Shown here: positions 1-5,093 of the stretch, in pieces
Numbering within the stretch: position 1 is the stretch's first letter
How the letters are laid out: each line of letters begins with the position of its first letter
Assembly: GCA_910586845.1 (NCBI GenBank)
Contig: CAJUJV010000099.1
Span: 1-10,184, forward strand
Source of the DNA: an uncultured Hungatella sp.
Lineage (GTDB): Bacteria; Bacillota; Clostridia; Lachnospirales; Lachnospiraceae
Reading direction: 5' to 3'
Length of the DNA: 10,184 nucleotides
Program-made: the position numbers and the translations under genes
Notes under the pieces: generated by a model
What the model saw: the letters and a program-made list of their open reading frames with translations, nothing else
Told to the model about the DNA's origin: nothing
Database searches by the model: none

Positions 1-54
1 TGGAGTATCGCCTTGCCAAGGCGAGGGTCGCGGGTTCGAATCCCGTCTCGCGCT
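1..54 (+). tRNA. tRNA-Gly (anticodon GCC), 5' end cut by window
   Basis: This is the 3' two-thirds of a glycine tRNA. The anticodon stem is 8-12 paired with 20-24. It closes a 7-base loop whose anticodon GCC is at 15-17. The variable loop is 25-29, the T stem is 30-34 with 42-46, the T loop TTCGAAT is 35-41, and the 3' acceptor strand is 47-53 with discriminator T54. No CCA is encoded, so it would be added after transcription. The acceptor 5' strand and most of the D arm lie before the window. A rho-independent terminator follows within 20 bases. Confidence 0.93.
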
Positions 55-68
55 TTTATGTTTTAAGA

Positions 69-104
69 GGGAAACCCGGCGGGATCGAGGGTTTCCCGTT
101 TTTT
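69..104 (+). terminator. Rho-independent terminator of the tRNA-Gly transcript
   Basis: A perfect 9-bp stem (GGGAAACCC at 69-77, GGGTTTCCC at 89-97) closes an 11-base loop. One G and then six T follow (99-104). It lies just after tRNA-Gly and before the VanZ-like gene, so it separates the two transcription units. Confidence 0.9.
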
Positions 105-119
105 GTATCGAAGTATAAT
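92..119 (+). promoter_or_regulatory. Possible sigma-A promoter of the VanZ-truA operon
   Basis: A consensus -10 box TATAAT is at 114-119, 36 bases before the VanZ start codon. The matching -35 is poor: TTTCCC at 92-97 with a 16-base spacer, inside the preceding terminator stem. The position right after a terminator and before a tight gene chain supports a promoter. The weak -35 keeps the confidence moderate. Confidence 0.45.
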
Positions 120-154
120 CGAGAAGAACCAGAAGAGGGGAAGGGAGAAGAATC

Positions 155-601
155 ATGGTAAAAAGGAGACTGTTTTGGACTGCCGTGCTGATTTTGTACG
201 TGGTTTTCATTTTTCATAATTCCATGACGCCGGCAGTAGAATCTTCCAGACAGAGCGGAAGAGTTCTGACTATGGTCCTGGAACTGGCAGACAGAATCGG
301 AATGAGGGGGCAATGGATCACGGAACACCTGATCAGGAAGGCGGCTCATTTTGCAGAATATACGCTTTTGGGGATCCTGCTTTATATGACTGTGAAACAA
401 TATTTTTTCAGATCACGTATGGGATCAATGATGCAGTGCTGGCTGGGGATGGCGATCCCCTTTACAGATGAGACGATACAGCTGTTTGTGGAGGGAAGAT
501 CCGGACAGATCGGGGACGTGTGGCTTGATATGTCAGGAGTGCTGGCCGGTTTCCTGATCGTGAAACTGATATCGGGTCTGAGAGGGACAGGGAGAAGATA
601 A
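155..601 (+). CDS. VanZ-family membrane protein
   Basis: A 148-residue VanZ-like integral membrane protein. The family is named after the teicoplanin-resistance accessory protein VanZ, but most chromosomal members have no proven role, so no resistance is implied. The first hydrophobic segment is about residues 6-21. The family motif RKAAHFAEYTLLG is at 61-73 (R61, K62, H65, E68, Y69), at the start of a second hydrophobic stretch. The signature DE..Q (D105, E106, Q109), R115, and D121 and D125 before a final glycine-containing helix complete the VanZ pattern. Length fits the family. The ATG at 155 has a purine-rich AAGGGAGAAG ribosome binding site just upstream. The TAA stop shares one base with the truA start, which suggests co-translation. 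Confidence 0.88.
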   Translation: MVKRRLFWTAVLILYVVFIFHNSMTPAVESSRQSGRVLTMVLELADRIGMRGQWITEHLIRKAAHFAEYTLLGILLYMTVKQYFFRSRMGSMMQCWLGMAIPFTDETIQLFVEGRSGQIGDVWLDMSGVLAGFLIVKLISGLRGTGRR

Positions 602-1377
602 TGGCTGTGAAAAAGAATATGGCGCTGCTCATCCAGTACGACGGAAGCCGCTATGACGGCTGGCAGAGACAGGGAAATACAGACAATACGATTCAGGGCA
701 GACTGGAGACGGTTCTGGAAAAGATGACAGGAAGTTTTCAGGAGGTTCATGGGTCGGGGAGAACCGATGCAGGAGTTCATGCCCTGGGCCAGGTAGCCAA
801 CGTCCACCTGAATACGGATATGAAAGAGGAAGAGATCTGCCTTTATCTGAACCGATACCTGCCGGAGGATATTGGGATTCTGAACGTGAAGGAGGTGCCT
901 GAACGGTTTCACAGCCGTCTTCTGGTCAGGGAGAAGATTTACACATACTGGGTTGAAACAGGGCAGAGATGTCCGGTTTTTCAGAGAAAGTATATTTATA
1001 CACTGGGAGAAAAGCCGGATTTGGAAGCCATGAGGGAAGGAGCCGGCTTTCTCATAGGAACTCATGATTTTACAGGTTTCTGTACATCCAGGAACAAGAA
1101 GAAATCGGCGGTCCGTACATTGAAGGCCATAGAGATAATACCTCACGGCAGTCAGCTGGAATATGTTATAACCGGAGACGGATTTCTGTATAATATGGTC
1201 AGGATCATAGTGGGAACGCTGATTGAGACAGGATTGGGCAGACGGACTCCCCGGTCCGTGGCAGAGACCCTGGAAGGACTGGACCGGCAGACAGCCGGAT
1301 TTACCGCGCCGGCAAAAGGACTTTTTCTCACAAAAGCTGTCTATGGAACAGAAATTTTCGGAGGCGATGGCAGATGA
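601..1377 (+). CDS. truA: tRNA pseudouridine(38-40) synthase TruA
   Basis: TruA converts uridines 38-40 in the anticodon arm of many tRNAs to pseudouridine, which stabilises decoding; it is cytoplasmic. The 258-residue length is normal. The N-terminal segment YDGSRYDGWQRQ is at residues 13-24. The catalytic motif GSGRTDAGVHA is at 51-61, with nucleophile Asp56. The C-terminal core segment FLYNMVRIIVGTLIETGLG is also typical. The start ATG overlaps the VanZ stop by one base. The stop overlaps the next start as ATGA (1374-1377), so translation of VanZ-like, truA and the CDF gene is probably coupled. Nothing looks broken. The family call is secure from the catalytic motif alone. Confidence 0.97.
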   Translation: MAVKKNMALLIQYDGSRYDGWQRQGNTDNTIQGRLETVLEKMTGSFQEVHGSGRTDAGVHALGQVANVHLNTDMKEEEICLYLNRYLPEDIGILNVKEVPERFHSRLLVREKIYTYWVETGQRCPVFQRKYIYTLGEKPDLEAMREGAGFLIGTHDFTGFCTSRNKKKSAVRTLKAIEIIPHGSQLEYVITGDGFLYNMVRIIVGTLIETGLGRRTPRSVAETLEGLDRQTAGFTAPAKGLFLTKAVYGTEIFGGDGR

Positions 1378-2564
1378 CAGATCGGTTGGTCAGATGGTTT
1401 GTAAAAGATTACGAAAAAACAGAAGACATTAATGTGAGAACAGCCTATGGCGTGCTGGCCAGTATGGTGGGGATCTGCTGCAATCTCATCCTGTTTGTGT
1501 CCAAGATCCTGCTGGGGATCCTGGTCCACAGCATCTCTGTCATGGCAGACGGCTTTAATAATCTGTCGGATGCTGCTTCGTCCATTATCAGTTTTGCAGG
1601 GGTGAAAATGGCTCAGAAGCCGGCAGACAGGCATCACCCCTTTGGTCATGGACGCATCGAGTATATCTCTGCTTTTATTGTCGCATTTCTGGTGATCCAG
1701 GTGGGATTTTCCCTTTTCAAGACCTCCATAGGAAAAATACGCCATCCCCAGGAGATGGTGTTCCATAGTGTATCGGTCCTGATCCTGCTGATGTCCATAG
1801 GGATAAAGCTGTGGTTGGGACTTTTTAACCGGACTCTGGGAAAACGGATCCAGTCTTCGGTGATGATGGCTACGGCAGCGGATTCCCTTGGAGACGTGGC
1901 AGCGACTTCGGCCACTATTCTGTCACTGGTAGTCTTTGGAGTGTCAGGCATCAATATTGACGGTATCGTGGGCCTGATGGTATCGGCGGCGGTTATGATC
2001 GCAGGAGTCAATATTGCCAGAGATACTCTGGCCCCTCTGATCGGCGAGGCCGTTGATCCCAAGGTCTACAGGGAGATCAAAGAGTTTGTGGAGCAGTACG
2101 ACGGGATCGTGGGAACTCATGATCTGATCGTTCACAACTACGGGCCTTCCAGGAGCATGGCCTCCATCCACGCGGAAGTACCTGTCGATGAGAATATCCA
2201 GGTCAGCCATGAGATTATAGATACCATAGAGAGGGAATGCCTGAGGAAACTGGGAATTTTTCTGGTGATCCACATGGATCCGGTAGAGACTCATGATCAG
2301 AGAACAGCTGCCGTGAAGGAACAGATTACACAGGTTCTGGCAGGTCTGGATTCCAGGCTGGAGTTTCATGATCTGCGGCTGGTAGACGGAAGCCGTCAGA
2401 TCAATTTAATTTTTGATGTTGTGGTTCCGAGAGATTATAATGAGGTCATGCGGGATACACTAAGGATCAGGATTTCAGAGGAACTGCAGAAGAGAGATCA
2501 AAGATATAACTGTGTGATAACTGTTGAAAACAGCTTCTGCGCGGAGGACCCTGAATCAATCTGA
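1374..2564 (+). CDS. Cation diffusion facilitator, predicted Mn2+ exporter, with duplicated C-terminal domain
   Basis: A 396-residue CDF (cation efflux) protein that exports a divalent metal across the cytoplasmic membrane, probably by proton exchange. Six hydrophobic segments occupy about residues 25-225. The transmembrane site-A residues are N62 and D66 (ADGFNNLSDA) and D170 and D174 (ADSLGD). This NDDD set matches streptococcal MntE and differs from the HDHD set of zinc exporters, so manganese is the inferred substrate. HHPFGHGRIEY (87-97) is also a family signature. The usual ferredoxin-like cytoplasmic domain starts near D228 and ends near 308. It is followed by a second similar segment to about 385, which makes the protein roughly 100 residues longer than classic members. 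GGAGG at 1360-1364 supports the ATG at 1374, which overlaps truA by four bases. Confidence 0.9.
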   Translation: MTDRLVRWFVKDYEKTEDINVRTAYGVLASMVGICCNLILFVSKILLGILVHSISVMADGFNNLSDAASSIISFAGVKMAQKPADRHHPFGHGRIEYISAFIVAFLVIQVGFSLFKTSIGKIRHPQEMVFHSVSVLILLMSIGIKLWLGLFNRTLGKRIQSSVMMATAADSLGDVAATSATILSLVVFGVSGINIDGIVGLMVSAAVMIAGVNIARDTLAPLIGEAVDPKVYREIKEFVEQYDGIVGTHDLIVHNYGPSRSMASIHAEVPVDENIQVSHEIIDTIERECLRKLGIFLVIHMDPVETHDQRTAAVKEQITQVLAGLDSRLEFHDLRLVDGSRQINLIFDVVVPRDYNEVMRDTLRIRISEELQKRDQRYNCVITVENSFCAEDPESI

Positions 2565-2568
2565 CGAC

Positions 2569-2578
2569 AGGTGAGGGA
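2569..2578 (+). promoter_or_regulatory. Ribosome binding site that decides the sigma factor start
   Basis: AGGTGAGGGA lies 4 bases before the ATG at 2583. The in-frame GTG at 2571 falls inside this site and has no Shine-Dalgarno sequence at a working distance. ATG 2583 is therefore preferred. Confidence 0.6.
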
Positions 2579-2582
2579 CGGC

Positions 2583-3149
2583 ATGAGGAAGGCGGCGGAA
2601 GACAGACTTTTACTGTTAATGAGGACAGGAGATCAGGAAGCGTTTCGAAGGTTGTATGAGACAACCGCGAAAGGAGTATACAGCTACGCCCTGTCCATAC
2701 TGAAACATCCCCAGGACGCGGAAGAAGTGATGCAGGATACCTATATGACTGCCTGGAACCAGGCAGAGCAGTACAGACCTGAGGGGAAGCCCATGGCATG
2801 GCTCTTAACCATTGCCAGAAATCTCTGCTACATGCGGCTCAGAAAACAGCGGGAGCATCCTCAGATCAGTTATGAAGAGCTGGAGGAGGAGACGCCGGGA
2901 GAGCTGTGCGCCCAGATTGAACTGGCCCCGGAAAAACAGCTGCTGCTGGACGCCCTGGCGCAGCTGTCGGAGGAAGAGAGAAAGATCGTGCTGCTCCACG
3001 ATGCCGGACAGATGAAGCACAGGGAGATCGCGGAATATCTGGGCTGTCCCCTGTCCACGGTTTTGTCCAAATATCGGAGGGCGCTGAAGAAGCTGCAGAA
3101 ACTTATAGATATCGGAAATGAAATTAAAAAATTTGAAAAAAAGGGTTGA
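2583..3149 (+). CDS. ECF-type (sigma-70 family) RNA polymerase sigma factor
   Basis: A 188-residue two-domain sigma factor that would direct RNA polymerase to an alternative promoter class. Region 2 covers about residues 20-90 (FRRLYETTAKGVYSYAL, then DAEEVMQDTYMTAW for core binding and -10 recognition). Region 4 covers about 117-173, with a helix-turn-helix at 143-167 (MKHREIAEYLGCPLSTVLSK) for -35 recognition. An acidic linker lies near 97-107. The length is typical of ECF sigmas. An alternative GTG start at 2571 would add four residues. The gene begins 18 bases after the CDF stop, so it probably belongs to that operon. No anti-sigma gene (zinc-finger or membrane type) follows; instead tRNA-Gln begins 63 bases later. 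Target genes and signal are unknown. Confidence 0.9.
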   Translation: MRKAAEDRLLLLMRTGDQEAFRRLYETTAKGVYSYALSILKHPQDAEEVMQDTYMTAWNQAEQYRPEGKPMAWLLTIARNLCYMRLRKQREHPQISYEELEEETPGELCAQIELAPEKQLLLDALAQLSEEERKIVLLHDAGQMKHREIAEYLGCPLSTVLSKYRRALKKLQKLIDIGNEIKKFEKKG

Positions 3150-3174
3150 CGGATTTTAAGGCATGTGGTAATAT
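3146..3174 (+). promoter_or_regulatory. Strong sigma-A promoter of tRNA-Gln
   Basis: The -35 box TTGACG (3146-3151) and -10 box TAATAT (3169-3174) are separated by exactly 17 bases. The -35 box contains the TGA stop of the sigma factor gene. The expected transcription start is near 3181, about 32 bases before the tRNA. The short leader carries a small hairpin, CGCTG (3184-3188) with CAGCG (3197-3201). Confidence 0.8.
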
Positions 3175-3212
3175 ATATCTCGTCGCTGAGATAAACCAGC
3201 GCGGGATAAAAT

Positions 3213-3285
3213 TGGGCTATCGCCAAATGGTAAGGCAACGGACTCTGACTCCGTCATCTTCAAGGTTCGAATCCTTGTAGCCCAG
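3213..3285 (+). tRNA. tRNA-Gln (anticodon CTG)
   Basis: A complete glutamine tRNA. The acceptor stem is TGGGCTA (3213-3219) with TAGCCCA (3278-3284), giving the U1-A72 pair usual for bacterial tRNA-Gln, with discriminator G3285. The anticodon stem ACGGA/TCCGT holds the loop CTCTGAC, anticodon CTG, which reads CAG codons. The T arm is CAAGG-TTCGAAT-CCTTG. No CCA is encoded. It has its own promoter, overlapping the end of the sigma gene, and its own terminator. Confidence 0.95.
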
Positions 3286-3291
3286 CTTGGG

Positions 3292-3334
3292 AAGAGGCAG
3301 TAATACCGGTTTACGGTGTTCCTGTCTTTTTTTT
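3292..3334 (+). terminator. Rho-independent terminator after tRNA-Gln
   Basis: A long hairpin pairs 3292-3308 with about 3314-3330 around a 5-base loop (3309-3313), with a few G-T pairs and one mismatch. It runs into eight T (3327-3334). It ends the tRNA-Gln transcript and any read-through from the VanZ-truA-CDF-sigma operon. Confidence 0.85.
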
Positions 3335-3387
3335 GCGCAGCTCCCGAAAGGAGTATTACCGTCTGTCGGCGGCACGGGGACGCGCGG

Positions 3388-3415
3388 CGAGCAGGAGAAA
3401 AGCCTGCCCTGCTCG
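3388..3415 (+). repeat. GC-rich inverted repeat (hairpin)
   Basis: CGAGCAGG (3388-3395) and its perfect reverse complement CCTGCTCG (3408-3415) enclose 12 bases. The loop can form a competing inner pairing (CAGG with CCTG). No T-run follows directly, so it is not an obvious terminator. It lies upstream of the likely promoter of the next gene. Confidence 0.6.
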
Positions 3416-3465
3416 ATTCCGGACCGGGATTCTCTGTTTTTCGTCAAATTTCGTGTTTTCAGATA

Positions 3466-3494
3466 TTCCCTTCTCCTTCTAAATCCCTTATAAT
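3466..3494 (+). promoter_or_regulatory. Possible promoter of the small protein and WYL genes
   Basis: The -10 box TATAAT (3489-3494) is consensus. The -35 region at the 17-base spacing is TTCCCT (3466-3471), a poor match, which suggests a weak or activator-dependent promoter. The start codon is about 55 bases downstream, and a palindrome (3511-3526) sits between them. Confidence 0.4.
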
Positions 3495-3510
3495 GATTTT
3501 ACCTGCCGGA

Positions 3511-3526
3511 TATTCCATAAGGAATA
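3511..3526 (+). repeat. Palindrome TATTCC-ATAA-GGAATA, possible operator
   Basis: Six-base perfect arms around four bases, just downstream of the TATAAT box. The GATATTCC half-site also occurs at 3462-3469, over the -35 region. The placement on both sides of the core promoter would suit a repressor operator, perhaps for the WYL regulator encoded downstream. This is inference only. Confidence 0.35.
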
Positions 3527-3549
3527 GAAGCAAGAATGGAGGGAAGAAA

Positions 3550-3834
3550 ATGAACGGTTGGTTTAACAATGAGGGATTTAATACATATTATCTGAATCAT
3601 TCAAAGTACGCCAAGAGATGGCAGCTGCTGGAGGCCTTTTACTATACCTGGTATGACTGCGCAGGCTGGCCGCTGGCGCTGACTCAGAACGCCACATATA
3701 AGATAAAAGGCATCTGGAAGGCTGACTTTAAAAAGAAAATGAAGATCAGGCTGGAGGGACAGGGATACACCTCAGGCGGCATCGACGGCTTATTTAAAAC
3801 CTTTGCCGCGTGGAATAAGGCGAATCCGGATTAA
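3550..3834 (+). CDS. Hypothetical 94-residue aromatic-rich protein
   Basis: I do not recognise this protein. The ATG at 3550 has a clear GGAGGG site at 3538-3543, so it is preferred over longer in-frame readings that would run back into the tRNA terminator. The protein has 94 residues and is strikingly aromatic: six Trp, eight Tyr and six Phe. It is basic in the middle (KADFKKKMKIR, about 57-67). It has one cysteine (C37), no signal peptide and no clear membrane helix. The C-terminal part, GYTSGGIDGLFKTFAAW (72-88), looks like a short amphipathic or helix-turn segment. The WYL regulator starts 24 bases downstream, so the two genes are probably co-transcribed. It could be a small partner or a target-binding protein of the cassette. 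No function is claimed. Confidence 0.75.
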   Translation: MNGWFNNEGFNTYYLNHSKYAKRWQLLEAFYYTWYDCAGWPLALTQNATYKIKGIWKADFKKKMKIRLEGQGYTSGGIDGLFKTFAAWNKANPD

Positions 3835-3858
3835 CAGAAGAACGGGGTGGGGTATCTT

Positions 3859-5016
3859 ATGGAGAAAAGGAATAAGCCGGAAAGCTCACGCCTGAATCTG
3901 TTCTATATTCTGCAGGTCCTGTCAAGTGCTTCTGACGATGAGCATCCTCTTTCGGTTTCTCAGATCAGAGACATGGTGAACCAGGAATTTGGCTATCTTT
4001 CTTCCGGGGGTTCGGTGGTGAGCTATGACACGGTGAAACGTACATTGGAAGAGCTGACGGACAAGATCTTTCCTCAGGGCATGGACCCGGATGAGGCAGA
4101 AGCGCGGTATGGATATTCCGTTATATGCGTGATGAAAAAAGGAAACCGTTTTATCCCATACCGTATGCCGGAGGAAGGGCAGGCGCCCAAACAGTATTAT
4201 TACTATGAGGGAAGCCTGAAGACTCCCGAATTACTGCTTCTGAAGGATGCCGTGGAAACCTACAGCTATTTCAGCGAGGAGGATATTACAGATATCATAG
4301 GAAAGCTGGTGCGGTTCCGGCCCCGGTCGTTTCCGAAAGGCAAATATTTCGATCATGCGAGAGAAGAGAGAGAGGAGGACTCCCGACTTCTCGTAAATAT
4401 TGAAGAGCTGATCCGTATTATCAGGAACCGGAACCTGGCCGAGGTGACTTACTGCTGTTACAACTGGAAAAAGAAACTGGTACCGCGGAAAGGCTATCCC
4501 AAAATACTGGATCCCCTCTATATGATGTGGAGCAACGGTTATTACTATCTGCTGGTCTACCATAAAAAATACGACAGTATTGTAAATATGCGGATAGACC
4601 GGATCACGGACATCAGGGAAGTGGAAACAGACAGGTCGGACAGGCGAGGAGGTTTTAACCCGGTTCAGTACCGGCATGAACACCCGGTGATGTTCGGCGG
4701 GGAAAAAGAAAAGATTGTGGTGCTGTGCAGGGACACAGGAAAAAACTATATTATGAACACTGTCATCGACGTGTTTGGAAAGCATGTAAAGATCACTCCG
4801 GCAGGGGATGAATTATTAGAGCGATATCTGCATCATGACCGCGGGTATTATCAGGCTCAGGGTATAACCTGGTATAAGGTTGTGGCGGAAGCAGCTGTGG
4901 GAGGTGTGGAACTGTGGGCCACCCAATACTGCAGCGACTGCCAGATACTTTCTCCGAAAAAATGCCGGGAGCGGGTGAAGAACCGTATCGCCATGGGAAT
5001 GGAATATTACAGCTGA
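3859..5016 (+). CDS. WYL-domain transcriptional regulator
   Basis: A 385-residue predicted DNA-binding regulator. The N-terminal part (about residues 10-70) is winged-helix-like, with SYDTVKRTLEEL (55-66) as the likely recognition helix. The WYL domain covers about 180-255; its core is NGYYYLLVYHKK (226-237) followed by MRIDRITDI (244-252). The name-giving Trp-Tyr-Leu is Tyr-Tyr-Leu here. A C-terminal WCX-type extension (about 285-375) follows. WYL domains bind ligands, probably nucleotides or nucleic acid, and often control phage-defence, DNA-damage or stress genes. The ATG at 3859 is preferred for its GGTGGGG site at 3846-3852; an in-frame GTG at 3847 would add four residues. It follows the small protein gene by 24 bases and precedes the AAA+ gene by 77, so it likely regulates this cassette. 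Confidence 0.85.
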   Translation: MEKRNKPESSRLNLFYILQVLSSASDDEHPLSVSQIRDMVNQEFGYLSSGGSVVSYDTVKRTLEELTDKIFPQGMDPDEAEARYGYSVICVMKKGNRFIPYRMPEEGQAPKQYYYYEGSLKTPELLLLKDAVETYSYFSEEDITDIIGKLVRFRPRSFPKGKYFDHAREEREEDSRLLVNIEELIRIIRNRNLAEVTYCCYNWKKKLVPRKGYPKILDPLYMMWSNGYYYLLVYHKKYDSIVNMRIDRITDIREVETDRSDRRGGFNPVQYRHEHPVMFGGEKEKIVVLCRDTGKNYIMNTVIDVFGKHVKITPAGDELLERYLHHDRGYYQAQGITWYKVVAEAAVGGVELWATQYCSDCQILSPKKCRERVKNRIAMGMEYYS

Positions 5017-5036
5017 TAAAGACAGCAGTATTGCAG

Positions 5037-5087
5037 ACCTCCTTTTGCTAAAATCTTTTACAACAAAAAGGATTTTGAAAAGGAGGT
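5037..5087 (+). promoter_or_regulatory. Hairpin that buries the ribosome binding site of the AAA+ gene
   Basis: The outer stem pairs ACCTCCTTTT (5037-5046) with AAAAGGAGGT (5078-5087), ten perfect pairs. After a small asymmetric internal loop, a further ten pairs form between 5050-5059 and 5067-5076 (one T-G), closing a 7-base loop. The whole Shine-Dalgarno sequence AAAGGAGG (5079-5086), 7 bases before the ATG at 5094, is inside the stem. TTTT follows (5087-5090), so the same element might also terminate weakly. It could be a translational switch, an attenuator or, as DNA, an operator. Confidence 0.75.
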
Positions 5088-5093
5088 TTTATA

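Larger units (their letters stand above)
3335..3549 (+). other. Non-coding stretch between tRNA-Gln terminator and the small hypothetical gene
   Basis: These 215 bases hold no convincing gene on either strand. They contain a GC-rich hairpin (3388-3415), a -10-like TATAAT (3489-3494), the direct repeat GATATTCC (3462-3469 and 3509-3516), and the palindrome TATTCC-ATAA-GGAATA (3511-3526). The first half is GC-rich and the second half AT-rich. I see no copy of the tRNA-Gln 3' end here or near 7070. Confidence 0.6.

Noticed and set aside
382..1146. A 254-residue minus-strand open frame
   Set aside because: It lies opposite the VanZ-like gene and truA, both of which have family motifs, and has no supported start.
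3217..3447. A minus-strand open frame across tRNA-Gln
   Set aside because: It reads antisense through the tRNA and its terminator, and has no ribosome binding site or recognisable protein pattern.
3316..3834. A longer reading of the small hypothetical gene, 172 residues
   Set aside because: It would start inside the tRNA-Gln terminator and run through the promoter and palindrome. The ATG at 3550 has a good GGAGGG site.
3847..3858. Upstream GTG start for the WYL regulator
   Set aside because: The GTG falls in the ribosome binding site of the ATG at 3859.
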